Source of the DNA: Oceanidesulfovibrio marinus | GTDB taxonomy: Bacteria; Desulfobacterota; Desulfovibrionia; Desulfovibrionales; Desulfovibrionaceae | Direction of reading: 5' to 3' | NCBI RefSeq assembly: GCF_013085545.1 | Contig: NZ_CP039543.1 | Location: 2,046,001 to 2,110,000 of the forward strand | DNA: 64,000 nucleotides | In this document: positions 27,061 to 36,051 of the stretch, in pieces | Numbering within the stretch: the first letter of the stretch is position 1 | How the letters are laid out: every line of letters starts with the position of its first letter | Notes under the pieces: model-generated | The model's input: only the letters and a program-made list of their open reading frames with translations | What the model was told of the DNA's origin: nothing | The model's database searches: none | Program-made: the position numbers and the translations under genes

Positions 27061-29973
27061 ATGAGCGAGCCCTCGCCACTATCCAAAAACAACACGGAGA
27101 GCGTCGCGGACAACGACGCAGAGTCCGGCGAGATCGAATCGCTGCGCAAGCGCGTCGCAGAGCTGGAGCGCGACTACAACGACCTCGTCCATGTACGCGA
27201 CGAGTTGCGCGAGCAACGCATCGCCACCAACGCCCTGCTCAGCGCCTCTTCGGACAGCCTCGCCATCCTCGATCCCCTGGGCACCGTTCTTTCCATCAAC
27301 GACGCCGGCGTGCGCCGTTTCGGCGGCAACGTGGACGACATCCACGGCCGGAACATCTTCGACTTCCTCGACGGTGAAACGCACGAGCACATGCGCCACT
27401 GGCTCAAGGAAGCCGTGGAAACGCAGAAGACAGTGCAGTTCAAGGTGGGCACGGACTACGCCACCTACGGCTACCGGCTGACCCCGGCCACGGAGCCCGG
27501 TACCAACGCCGTGCGCGTCGCCCTGCTCATCCGCGATATCTCCGAGAACGAGCGCGCCCTGCAGGCCCTGCGCGAAAGCGAGGCCCGCTACCGCGGCATC
27601 CTCGAAGACCAGACAGAGCTCATCTGCCGCTACCTGCCGGATGGCCGGCTCTCCTACGTCAACGAGGCCTACGCCCGCCACTTTGGCAAGACCACGCGCG
27701 AGCTCATCAACACGAATTTCATCCCCCACATTCCGGAAGATGACGTCCGGCTCATCCGCGAGCGCACCGGCGGCCTGAGCCCGGAACGGCCCGTGACCTC
27801 CTTCGAGCACCGGGTCATCATGGACAACGGCGAGGTCCATTGGCAGCACTGGACCCACCGCGCCATCTACAATGCCCAGGACGAGCTCGTGGAGTATCAG
27901 GCCGTGGGCCGCTCCGTGACCAACCGCAAGAAGGCCCAGATAGCCCTGCAGGAGAGCGAGGCCCGCTACCGCAGCCTGTTTGAGGACTCGCCCATCTCCC
28001 TCTGGGTGGAGGACTTCTCCCTGGTCAAGGAGTACCTGGACTCGCAACGCGCCCAGGGCGTCACCGACTTCCGCAGGCACTTCGACGAAAATCCGCTGAT
28101 GGTGGCACACTGCGCCGGCCTGGTCTCGGTGCGCGACGTCAACAAGGCCACGGTCAATCTCTTCAACGCATCGAGCAAGGATCAGCTCCTGGGCAACCTG
28201 GGAAACGTCTTTGTGGACGAGACCCTCGACCGCTTCAAGGACGAGCTCGTGGCCCTGGCCGAGGGGCAGCGCACCTTCACCTGCGAGACGCGCCACCGCA
28301 CCATGGACGGCGGCCTGCGCGACGTCATCATCCACCTGAGCGTGGCCCCGGGTGCCGAGTCCAAGCTGGACACCGTTCTCGTCTCCCTGCTGGACGTTAC
28401 CCAGCGCAAGCACATGGAGAACGAGCTGGACGACAATCGCAACTTCCTCCACCGCATCATGGACACGGTGCCGTCGCCCATCTTCGTCAAGGATCGAGAG
28501 GGACGCTTCATCATGGTCAACAAGGCCATGGCCGATCTCTACGGCGCCTCTCCGCAGGAGCTCATTGGCAAAACCGGAGCCGACTTCAACCCCAACGAGG
28601 ACGAGACCTCCCTCTTCCGCATCGAGGACCTGGAGGTGCTCGATTCCGGCCAGCCGCTCTTCATTCCCCAGCGGGTCATCACCTCCACATCCGGCGAGGC
28701 GCGCTGGTACTCCACCACCAAGCTCCCGCTCAAGGACAAGGACCAGGTGCTCGGCGTGGCCGTGGACATCACCGAGCGCAAGGAGGCCGAGGCCGAACGC
28801 ACCCGGCTGGAGAAGCACTTCCGCCAGGCCCAGAAGATGCAGGCTCTGGGAACCCTGGCCGGCGGCATCGCCCACGACTTCAACAACATGATCTTCGCCA
28901 TCCTCGGCTTTGTCCGTCTGGCCATGCGCGCCGTGGAGCCGGACTCCAAGATCGAGGAGTACCTGAAGCAGGTCCATTCCGCCTCCATGCGCGCCTCGGA
29001 CCTGGTGCGGCAGATCCTCACCTTCAGCCGCCAGACCGAGCAGGAGAAGAAACCAGTGGCCGTGGCCAGCCTGGTGAAGGAGACCACCAAGCTCCTGCGC
29101 GCCACCCTGCCCTCCACCATCGACATCCACGTGGAGATCGAGCCAGAGGCCGAGGGCGAGAGCTCCTCTATTCTCGGCGACCCCACGCAGATCCACCAGG
29201 TCATCATGAACCTGTGCACCAACGCCGGGCACTCCATGCGCATGCGCGGCGGCGACCTCCGGGTGCATCTCGGCCTGCGCGAGGTTACCCCGGAAACGGC
29301 CCGCAACGTGCTGGAGCAAAACCCCGGCTCCTTTGTGGAACTTGTTGTTTCCGACACCGGCCACGGCATCGATCCCTCCATCATGGAGCAGATCTACGAC
29401 CCGTTCTTCACCACAAAGGAGCCCGGCGAGGGCACCGGCATGGGCCTGTCCGTGGTCCACGGCATCGTCAAGAGCCACGGCGGCACCGTGCATGTGGAAA
29501 GCGAGGTAGGCGTGGGCACCACCTTCACCATCCTGCTGCCCAGGCTGGTCCGTACCGAGGAAGAGCTCAGCGCCAACGGCGTCATCAACTGCCCCCGCGG
29601 CGACGAGCACATCCTCTTTGTGGACGACGAGGCGCTGCTGGTGCAGATGGCCGAGGAGACCCTCTCCCAGCTTGGATACACCGTCACGGCCACCACATCG
29701 CCCACCAAGGCCCTGGAGATGTTCTCCCAGGCGCCCGACAAATACGACATCGTCATCACCGACCAGACCATGCCCGGCATGACCGGCATGGAGCTGGCGC
29801 GGACGATGCTTGCCGCAAAGCCCGACCTCCCCATCGTGCTCATGACCGGCTACTCGGAGTCCGTCACCTCGGACATCGCCCGCCAATCCGGCCTGGCAGA
29901 GTACCTCATGAAGCCCGTGGTGGAAGAGGAGCTGGCCCAAACAATACGCCACGTGCTCGACAGAGCACCGTAA
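27061..29973 (+). CDS. Soluble hybrid histidine kinase with four PAS domains and a receiver
   Basis: 970 aa from the ATG at 27061; the frame is open 132 bases further 5' but that part does not look coding. A coiled coil (about 20-50) is followed by four PAS domains (about 50-165, 175-295, 300-455, 460-585). The third carries an insertion. HisKA has phospho-His605 in GGIAHDFNNM. HATPase boxes are NLCTNAGHSM, DTGHGID and GTGMGLSVVHGIV. The receiver has acceptor Asp901 in DIVITDQTMPGM. No membrane segment, so it senses a cytoplasmic cue. It is followed after 11 bases by two CheY-like genes, forming a phosphorelay operon. Confidence 0.93.
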   Translation: MSEPSPLSKNNTESVADNDAESGEIESLRKRVAELERDYNDLVHVRDELREQRIATNALLSASSDSLAILDPLGTVLSINDAGVRRFGGNVDDIHGRNIFDFLDGETHEHMRHWLKEAVETQKTVQFKVGTDYATYGYRLTPATEPGTNAVRVALLIRDISENERALQALRESEARYRGILEDQTELICRYLPDGRLSYVNEAYARHFGKTTRELINTNFIPHIPEDDVRLIRERTGGLSPERPVTSFEHRVIMDNGEVHWQHWTHRAIYNAQDELVEYQAVGRSVTNRKKAQIALQESEARYRSLFEDSPISLWVEDFSLVKEYLDSQRAQGVTDFRRHFDENPLMVAHCAGLVSVRDVNKATVNLFNASSKDQLLGNLGNVFVDETLDRFKDELVALAEGQRTFTCETRHRTMDGGLRDVIIHLSVAPGAESKLDTVLVSLLDVTQRKHMENELDDNRNFLHRIMDTVPSPIFVKDREGRFIMVNKAMADLYGASPQELIGKTGADFNPNEDETSLFRIEDLEVLDSGQPLFIPQRVITSTSGEARWYSTTKLPLKDKDQVLGVAVDITERKEAEAERTRLEKHFRQAQKMQALGTLAGGIAHDFNNMIFAILGFVRLAMRAVEPDSKIEEYLKQVHSASMRASDLVRQILTFSRQTEQEKKPVAVASLVKETTKLLRATLPSTIDIHVEIEPEAEGESSSILGDPTQIHQVIMNLCTNAGHSMRMRGGDLRVHLGLREVTPETARNVLEQNPGSFVELVVSDTGHGIDPSIMEQIYDPFFTTKEPGEGTGMGLSVVHGIVKSHGGTVHVESEVGVGTTFTILLPRLVRTEEELSANGVINCPRGDEHILFVDDEALLVQMAEETLSQLGYTVTATTSPTKALEMFSQAPDKYDIVITDQTMPGMTGMELARTMLAAKPDLPIVLMTGYSESVTSDIARQSGLAEYLMKPVVEEELAQTIRHVLDRAP

Positions 29974-29984
29974 AAGGAGACGCC

Positions 29985-30353
29985 ATGGCACACGTGCTGC
30001 TTGTAGAAGACGATTCGCAAGTTCGCGAAATGCTGCTCGAAACCCTGAAGCAGGAAGGGCACGACGTGACAGAGGCGAGCAACGGCAAGGAAGCCGTGGC
30101 CGCCTATCGCGCCAATCCGCCGGATATCGTCATCACGGACATCATCATGCCCGGACAGGACGGCGTGGAGACCATCCACACCATCCGGCGCGAGTTCCCG
30201 AACGCCAAGATCATCGCCATCTCGGGCGGCAGCGCGAACATCCGCGGCGAGTATCTGCTGGGCACCGCCGACGCGCTCGGCGCCTTGAAGACCTTCAGCA
30301 AGCCTGTCGATGTGGGCGAGCTGCTCGACGCCATCGACAGCCTGATGAGCTAG
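29985..30353 (+). CDS. Single-domain response regulator (CheY-like), first of tandem pair
   Basis: 122 aa, preceded by AAAAGGAGA. Acidic pair Glu9/Asp10, acceptor Asp52 in IVITDIIMPGQDG, conserved IAISGG after beta-4 and Lys in TFSKPVD. No output domain. It lies 11 bases after the hybrid kinase stop, so it is the likely receiver or shuttle for that kinase. It is strongly similar to the next gene, including the unusual Ser-Gly-Gly after beta-4 and the variable-length alpha-4 region. Confidence 0.92.
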   Translation: MAHVLLVEDDSQVREMLLETLKQEGHDVTEASNGKEAVAAYRANPPDIVITDIIMPGQDGVETIHTIRREFPNAKIIAISGGSANIRGEYLLGTADALGALKTFSKPVDVGELLDAIDSLMS

Positions 30354-30364
30354 AGAACACACCC

Positions 30365-30736
30365 ATGGCACACATCCTTATCGTTGAAGATGAAACGTCC
30401 GTGCGAGCCATGCTGCGCGAATCACTTGCGATGGAAGGGTACGAGGTGGATGAGGCGGCTAACGGCAGAGAAGGCCTGGCCGCCATGGAAACCAGGCCGG
30501 CCGATGTGGTCGTCACCGACATCCACATGCCGGAGCAGGAAGGTTTGCAGTTCATCAAGGATCTGCGGCAGCGTTACCCGGAGACCAAGATCGTAGCCAT
30601 CTCCGGCGGCGCGCCGGGGATCAAGTCGGGTTGCAACCTGGAGCTCGCTTCCATGTTCGGCGCGCATATCACCTGCGCCAAACCCGTGGACATCGACGCG
30701 CTGTTGATGATGATCCGCGGCTTTGAAGCAGCCTAG
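30365..30736 (+). CDS. Single-domain response regulator (CheY-like), second of tandem pair
   Basis: 123 aa. Glu9/Asp10... acidic pocket (IVEDE), acceptor Asp52 in VVVTDIHMPEQEG, VAISGGAPG after beta-4 and Lys in TCAKPVDID. It lies 11 bases after the first copy and is a tandem duplication of it. Two receivers after one hybrid kinase suggest branched output or a phosphate sink (inference). Confidence 0.92.
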   Translation: MAHILIVEDETSVRAMLRESLAMEGYEVDEAANGREGLAAMETRPADVVVTDIHMPEQEGLQFIKDLRQRYPETKIVAISGGAPGIKSGCNLELASMFGAHITCAKPVDIDALLMMIRGFEAA

Positions 30737-30937
30737 CCGTTCGCCGTATCATCAAGACGCCGCGTACACCCCACCTATCCTGAATTGACCGCCGCCGCGG
30801 CCTGGCACTGGTCGCGGCGACGGCATGCTTTGCGTCGTCCGCCTCCGACGTCGCATGCGCTACGGCTTATTGCGGTGGTTGCAGATGCTATTGCGGGGCG
30901 AGCCTGTCCTGCATATTTCGAAGCCAGGCCGGCGCGC

Positions 30938-33475
30938 TCACTCGGCCTCTTCCACCACCAGGGAGGCAAAGCCCTCGGCCTTGCTGAACTTCCGGGACGC
31001 CTGCTCGGCCTCGTCAAGGCTCTCGTACCGGCCCATGCGCACGGAGTACCAGCCGCCCATGGCGTCCTCGACATCCACGATGACCGGGTCGTAGCCCTTG
31101 CGTCGTAGCGTCTCCACGTAGCGTTCGGCCTCGCTGTGCACCCGCGTGGACGCGATCTGCACCGCATAGGTCACACGTTCCGCCTGGCCGGCGGCCGCGC
31201 CGCCATCGCCCTGCTCGTCGTTCTCGCCAAACAGGGGGGGCAGCGGCTCCACCCCGGAGTCCGGCTCCTCCTGCACGAGCACCACCGTGGCGTTGTGTCC
31301 GGTCAGGGCCTCGGCCCTGGCGGCCAGCTCTCGCGCCGTGCGGGTGTCGGCCACGTTGTCGATGCGCACCTCGTATCCGCCCTTGTCCAGACGATGGACC
31401 ACGGCGTTCAGATCCGCGGCCGTCAGCGTATCCGCGATTTCCTGCGCCTCGGACCGCCTGCGTGTGTTGGCCGCCAGCACATGGACGCCCGTCTTCTCGG
31501 GCATGCGCACCGGCTGGGAAGGCGCCATGCGCGGCCTGGGCGCGCCCTCTCCCCGGGCTCTCCAGCCACGGCCGTCGGCAGGCTGGTCCAGCTCCTCGTC
31601 ATCCGGTGGACCGAACATGCCCTCCGGCATCTTGGCCACCTCATCGATGGTGGGCACGTCCGCCAGCGTCTGTTCGGATTGCTGCAACGCATCCAGCGCC
31701 AGGGAGTCCACGTCGTGGGACATGGCCGCGAGAGATGGATCGTAGCCCGCCGCAGCGGCCGCGGCGGCGCTCCCCCCACGCGCCAGCGCCTGCAGCGGCG
31801 CGAGCTTGATAAGGAACGGCGGGTTCTCCGGCGCATCGATCCCGGCGAGCATCTCCTGCGCCCCGGCCAGCGTTACTGGCGGCCCGATCACGGCAAAGAG
31901 CCAATCCTTGCCTAGACGGAAACGGTGCACCTCGGCCTGGATGCCGGTCTTTTCCTGCACGGCTCCGGCATGCCTGGTCGCAGCGTGGCCGGAGCTCAAC
32001 AGCGCCAGCAGAACGCCGTATCCGCCCACGGGCTTTGCCGCCGGAACAACGCCCGTAGTATCAGTGGCGCTATCCATTGTCTTATCCACTGCCGCGTCAT
32101 CCACGGCGGCGCTATCCGATACCTTGTCATCCTGGACCGCAGGGCTCTTTGTAGCGGGCTGACGGAGCTCCTCGGGCAACGCCGGCACCTCGTCCAGGCT
32201 GGGATCGCTGGGAAGGTCGAACGCCCCGGCGTTCCGGGCGGCGGCCATATCCTGACCGCCCGGCATATCGCCCATGCCCGGATTTTGCCCGCTTTCCGAA
32301 GCTTGACTCTGGGCACCGGCCAGGGCTGCGGCCACGTCCGATTCCGTTTCGCCCCAGCCTGCGGAGGCGTCGTCCACCAGCGTTTCGTTTGCGCCCGTAG
32401 CGTTCGCCGCGGAAGCGGCGGCTCCGCTCAAGCGGGTGAAGTCCGTACATTGCACCAGGAACGCGCCAGCCCCGACGCCGCCGGCATTCAGAACCTCGGC
32501 CCCCTTGCCCTGGCGGCGGCATTGCCCGGCTCGCTCCTCGGCGGCGGCCTTGTCCACAAAGACTCCGGCGGTCTCCTCCACGCCCAGGCCGGCCTCGGTC
32601 AGCACCTGCCACACCTGCTGCCTGGTGAGCAGAAACTCGTCCGTGGCGTTGTCGTCCCCGGAAAGCGAGTAGCCGAGCTGCATCTGCGGGTACTCCAGGC
32701 CACGCGTCACCTGGAAATCCCGGCGCAGCAGCATCCGCCCTTCCTGTCGCAGCTCCACGCTCCACGTACCGGGCACAAGCTCCTGGCTGGTGGTGAACGT
32801 CCACCCGGCAAAGGCCGGTGTGCCGGGGCACGCCGCCACCTCCATGGTCTGCATCGTGGCGTTTTCGCCTGTTTCCGGGTCCTCTATGGGCGGATGGGTC
32901 ACGACGATCTGCAATCTGTGCTCGCGCGCCGGCCCGCCGGAAAGCAAGTAGGTGAAGCCGAAACGCGACAGCAGCGTGGCTGTCACGCTGTCCGTGCTTT
33001 CCTCCAGGCGCAGCGCCGGCGGCATGCAGACGCCCTCGCCGGGACTGTCGCCAGTCCAGGTGCTCTCGAAAACGCCGGCTTCGAGCATCTGGGCGGACAG
33101 CTTGCCGGGCGACTCCGCCGGTTGCTCCGCAGCTTTTGGAGCCGGTGCGCCGCTCTGCGTTGCGTTCTCAGCCCCCGGCTCTTGCGAATCTACAGGGCCC
33201 GGCTCTTCAGTCTGGGTCGCGTTCACGGCCGCCGACTGCTCCGTATTAACTGCATCCGTCTCCAGCAAGCCGGGCTGCGTTGCATTGACGCTCTGAGAAG
33301 CGTTTCCATCTGGTTGCTGTGCGTGGGCCGCCGCGGCCGGCAGAATCAGGAGCACGGCTAGCGGCAGCGCAAAAAGCATCCACAACCGGAATGACGGCTG
33401 CGGCAAAGAGACGGCCCGGTCCTGCCGCGCCCGAAAGCGCAGACAGGCCGGCCGTGTATCGGCGAAAGGATTCAT
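30938..33475 (-). CDS. Secreted multi-domain protein with C-terminal SPOR repeats, rich in N-x-S/T sequons
   Basis: 845 aa. A long positively charged N-region, a hydrophobic stretch (about 30-48) and AAAHAQQ suggest a signal peptide or anchor. Next is a linker with repeated NATQ-type motifs (about 55-110), then a beta-rich domain. At least three SPOR-like modules follow (about 475-545, 665-735, 765-845); the last (TYAVQIASTRVHSEAERYVE, then YSVRMGRYESLDEAEQASRK) is a clear SPOR domain that binds denuded peptidoglycan glycans. At least nine N-x-S/T sequons are present. It is probably a cell-envelope or septal protein, co-transcribed with the secreted gene 20 bases upstream. Confidence 0.8.
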   Translation of the reverse strand: MNPFADTRPACLRFRARQDRAVSLPQPSFRLWMLFALPLAVLLILPAAAAHAQQPDGNASQSVNATQPGLLETDAVNTEQSAAVNATQTEEPGPVDSQEPGAENATQSGAPAPKAAEQPAESPGKLSAQMLEAGVFESTWTGDSPGEGVCMPPALRLEESTDSVTATLLSRFGFTYLLSGGPAREHRLQIVVTHPPIEDPETGENATMQTMEVAACPGTPAFAGWTFTTSQELVPGTWSVELRQEGRMLLRRDFQVTRGLEYPQMQLGYSLSGDDNATDEFLLTRQQVWQVLTEAGLGVEETAGVFVDKAAAEERAGQCRRQGKGAEVLNAGGVGAGAFLVQCTDFTRLSGAAASAANATGANETLVDDASAGWGETESDVAAALAGAQSQASESGQNPGMGDMPGGQDMAAARNAGAFDLPSDPSLDEVPALPEELRQPATKSPAVQDDKVSDSAAVDDAAVDKTMDSATDTTGVVPAAKPVGGYGVLLALLSSGHAATRHAGAVQEKTGIQAEVHRFRLGKDWLFAVIGPPVTLAGAQEMLAGIDAPENPPFLIKLAPLQALARGGSAAAAAAAGYDPSLAAMSHDVDSLALDALQQSEQTLADVPTIDEVAKMPEGMFGPPDDEELDQPADGRGWRARGEGAPRPRMAPSQPVRMPEKTGVHVLAANTRRRSEAQEIADTLTAADLNAVVHRLDKGGYEVRIDNVADTRTARELAARAEALTGHNATVVLVQEEPDSGVEPLPPLFGENDEQGDGGAAAGQAERVTYAVQIASTRVHSEAERYVETLRRKGYDPVIVDVEDAMGGWYSVRMGRYESLDEAEQASRKFSKAEGFASLVVEEAE

Positions 33476-33495
33476 ACGTATGGATTGCTCGTTGG

Positions 33496-34263
33496 TCAGT
33501 GCGTGATGACGGTCACACCCGAGTCTTCCTGGCGGATCTTGATCGGTGCGGGTCGCGTGGCCGCCTCTTCAGACGTGCCGTTGACCGCCTTTGTTTCTTC
33601 GGCCGGGGCGTTCTCTTGGAAGATATCCACGGTCCAGGAGCCCGGAGAGACCACGTTGAGCCGGTAGGAGGCCGATTCCGCCGCCTTCAGGGTCTTGATG
33701 CCCTCGCGTGTGGCGTTCTCGGCCAGGGTTTCATCAAAGATCACCTTGACCAGCTTGCCCTGGCGGTTTTCCAGCCCGATCTGCGCCGTGCCGTTCCAGG
33801 ACGCCGTATAGGTGTACTCCAGGGAGATGACACCGGCCGGCAGGGTGAACCACTCGCTATAGCCCTGGCCGTCCCCCTTGAAACCGAACAGCGCTTTGCG
33901 TTGCGGCGGCTGCGCGTCCTTGGCCGTTTTGAAATCGAAGCTCAACTTCTCTGGAGCCGGCGCATTGATGCCATAGCGCAGACGTACAAACCCTACGGCG
34001 CCGGGCTCGATATCGCCCAGACGCGCCGTGCCCTGCCAGTAGGTTGTCTGACCGTAGCGGGACAAGGACTTGACGGTGACGACGACATCTTTCTGTACCG
34101 TATTGGATACATTCATGATGTTGCCTTCCAGGTAGTTGTCCACAAGGTTGAACTCCTGGGGCGCAAAGGCCTTTTCCTGGGCGGCCGCGGGAAGCTTGGC
34201 GAACAGGAGCAGCGCGCCGACAAAGGCCAAAGCGATGAAGACGATGCGAGGGGTTCTCTGCAT
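33496..34263 (-). CDS. Secreted protein of unknown function, upstream partner of SPOR protein
   Basis: 255 aa from the ATG at 34263 (AGGAGAA upstream). A signal peptide (MQRTPRIVFIALAFVGALLL to PAAAQE) is followed by two beta-sandwich-like halves; no family was recognised. Motifs such as VSNTVQKDVVVTVKSLSRYG and EPGAVGFVRLRYG resemble extracellular interaction domains. It has four N-x-S/T sequons, as in its neighbour. The shared sequon richness and the 20-base gap to the SPOR gene suggest the two act together in the periplasm. Confidence 0.7.
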   Translation of the reverse strand: MQRTPRIVFIALAFVGALLLFAKLPAAAQEKAFAPQEFNLVDNYLEGNIMNVSNTVQKDVVVTVKSLSRYGQTTYWQGTARLGDIEPGAVGFVRLRYGINAPAPEKLSFDFKTAKDAQPPQRKALFGFKGDGQGYSEWFTLPAGVISLEYTYTASWNGTAQIGLENRQGKLVKVIFDETLAENATREGIKTLKAAESASYRLNVVSPGSWTVDIFQENAPAEETKAVNGTSEEAATRPAPIKIRQEDSGVTVITH

Positions 34264-34609
34264 GGTGTTTCTCCTGTCTGGATAGCAGGCGGAAAAATCG
34301 AACACAAACATCATACATCATTGCGTTCAGCGACGGAAGAAGCAACGACTGGCCGGACTTTTCCGGCTTTCCGGTTCCTTGAGACGGCCTGTTGCGCGTC
34401 ATTCTGTCCAAAGTTTCATAAATCAGAACTCGCTTCGGAAAGCCGCATCCGGCTTCGTCGTCTTCCGCTATCGGGTATATGTCTGAGTACTTATCGGTGA
34501 TGCGGCTAATCTTTACTGTATATGACAACCTTGGCATATATTAAAAAATGTTTGCAGATATGACCAAAAAGCATTGACCGAGCTCCGGGCCGCGCTTAAA
34601 TTATTATCC
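34264..34609. other. AT-rich divergent intergenic region before first pilin operon
   Basis: About 345 bases, clearly richer in A/T than its surroundings, particularly 34500-34610. No gene is supportable. It must hold promoters for the secreted-protein unit (minus) and the pilin operon (plus). Confidence 0.6.
34574..34602 (+). promoter_or_regulatory. Candidate promoter of first pilin operon
   Basis: TTGACC (34574-34579), a 17-base spacer, then TAAATT (34597-34602). Initiation would fall at about 34609, almost on the ATG at 34610. That gene has no visible Shine-Dalgarno, so a leaderless message is possible. Confidence 0.3.
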
Positions 34610-35077
34610 ATGGTAATACAATCTGACACTTACCATAGAGGATTCACCCTCATCGAGATAATCGCCACGCTGCTGTTGCTCAGTATCCTGGCGGGTCTCG
34701 GTCTGATGCTCGCAGATACCGGCGGCGACGGCCGCGACGTGGCGACCCAACTCGACCTGTTGCGCAATCACATCCGCTACGCCCAGTCCATGGCCATGAA
34801 GGAGCGCACCATCTGGTCGTTCCACTACACCGGCTCCTCCTTCTGGGTGTCGGACTCCGCAGGCCAGCGCGCCCTGCCGGGCACCGAGACTCCTATCCAG
34901 TCGGCCGTGAGCGTCACCCCGGATCGTAACGGCGCCATCTACTTCGACACCTACGGCATTCCCTGCAGCGACAACGCCACTGCCACGCCGCTGACCGCCG
35001 CCACCACGTTCACCGTAACCGCCGGCTCCGCAAGCGAATCCATCTCGCTCGTGCCCGACACGGGGTATGTGCAATGA
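34610..35077 (+). CDS. Minor pseudopilin, GspH/FimT type
   Basis: 155 aa from the ATG at 34610. An 11-residue class III leader ends in HRG before FTLIEIIATLLLL, with Phe+1 and Glu5 intact. The C-terminal part shows the GspH/FimT layout (LDLLRNHIRYAQSMAMKE, then RNGAIYFDTYGIP). It would be cut by PilD and inserted into a pilus or pseudopilus. First of four pilin genes; its TGA overlaps the next ATG (35074-35077). Confidence 0.88.
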   Translation: MVIQSDTYHRGFTLIEIIATLLLLSILAGLGLMLADTGGDGRDVATQLDLLRNHIRYAQSMAMKERTIWSFHYTGSSFWVSDSAGQRALPGTETPIQSAVSVTPDRNGAIYFDTYGIPCSDNATATPLTAATTFTVTAGSASESISLVPDTGYVQ

Positions 35078-35511
35078 GACCTCCCATCACTGACATGCGC
35101 CAGCGCGGCCTGACACTCATCGAAGTCATCATCGCGGTCGTCGTCCTCGGCTCGGCTGCGGCCCTGCTTACCTCCATGATGGGCGCCTCGCTCACGCGCA
35201 GCTATGACACCGTGGCGATCGTAGACTCCGAGGTGACCGCCGAGCAGGTGCTGGAGCAGATCCAGGCTGACTTCATCCAGCTCATCAACACCTCAGGCGA
35301 CACCTCCACCACCATCACCACCATGCAGGGCAGGATCAACAATGGCGATTACCAGGGTGCCGAGGTCATGCCCGGTTTCACCCTGTGGACAGATTCCAAC
35401 ACTCTGGCTTCCGACGCCCTGGCCGTGCGGGTCAACGTGAACGGCAAGGTGCTGGAAACCTATTTCTCCAAAACGCGCTCCACCACGGACGTGCTGCGGC
35501 AGATGTATTAG
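35074..35511 (+). CDS. Minor pseudopilin, PilV/GspI type
   Basis: 145 aa. Leader MRPPITDMRQRG, then LTLIEVIIAVVVLG with Glu5 intact and Leu rather than Phe at +1. It overlaps the previous gene by ATGA, so translation is coupled. The size and the short C-terminal domain fit a PilV/GspI-like minor pilin. Confidence 0.85.
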   Translation: MRPPITDMRQRGLTLIEVIIAVVVLGSAAALLTSMMGASLTRSYDTVAIVDSEVTAEQVLEQIQADFIQLINTSGDTSTTITTMQGRINNGDYQGAEVMPGFTLWTDSNTLASDALAVRVNVNGKVLETYFSKTRSTTDVLRQMY

Positions 35512-35520
35512 GAGGGCGCC

Positions 35521-36042
35521 ATGAAGCGCATTGCCCCACGCGGTTTTACCCTCCTCGAATCCATCGTCAGTCTGGTCATTCTCGGGCTCGTCGGCTCCGC
35601 CTTCGCCTACTATCTGGCCTGGGGCGCGCAGGGGTACGTCACCTCGCGCGAGTCCACCCAGGGCAGCCTGGCCGCGCAGATCGCGCTGGAGCGGCTCTCC
35701 TTCGAAATCAAGGCAATCGTGCCACGCACCACGGTGAGTGCGGCGACAAACCAAATCACTTACGAGACCAGCGGAAATCCGAACATCCCAGCGACGCGAA
35801 CACTGGCGCTCGATGCGGCCAACGGCCGCATCACACTGGACGGCAATCTGCTCCTGGACGGTATCGCGACATCCAATCCCACGCCGACACTCACGGTGAA
35901 CACCTACGCCACCGACGTGAGCGGTGACGGCGCCACCAACGACATCGAGTCCATCGTGCTCAACTTCTCCCTGGCCGCCCTGCCGTCCATGGTTTTCACC
36001 AAGGAGATCCATCCACGAGGACTCGTCACGCTCTCACCCTAA
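35521..36042 (+). CDS. Minor pseudopilin, PilW/GspJ type
   Basis: 173 aa. Leader MKRIAPRG, then FTLLESIVSLVILG (Glu5 present). AGGAGG lies just before the ATG. The C-terminal half ends with a VTLSP tail. Third in the H-I-J-K-like order. Confidence 0.85.
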   Translation: MKRIAPRGFTLLESIVSLVILGLVGSAFAYYLAWGAQGYVTSRESTQGSLAAQIALERLSFEIKAIVPRTTVSAATNQITYETSGNPNIPATRTLALDAANGRITLDGNLLLDGIATSNPTPTLTVNTYATDVSGDGATNDIESIVLNFSLAALPSMVFTKEIHPRGLVTLSP

Positions 36043-36051
36043 GGAGGGCTC

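Noticed and set aside
27079-29991. 970-aa open frame on the minus strand opposite the hybrid kinase
   Set aside because: Mirror frame created by strong GC3 bias; composition is His/Gly/Val-rich with no family, while the plus strand encodes clear PAS, HisKA and receiver domains.
31136-33361. Repeated NATQ motifs as a DNA tandem repeat
   Set aside because: The motif recurs at protein level with irregular spacing and varied codons, so it is not a DNA repeat array.
34540-34565. Sigma54-type promoter (TGGCA ... TTGCA) before the first pilin operon
   Set aside because: The two elements are about 20 bases apart instead of the required 10-base GG-to-GC spacing.
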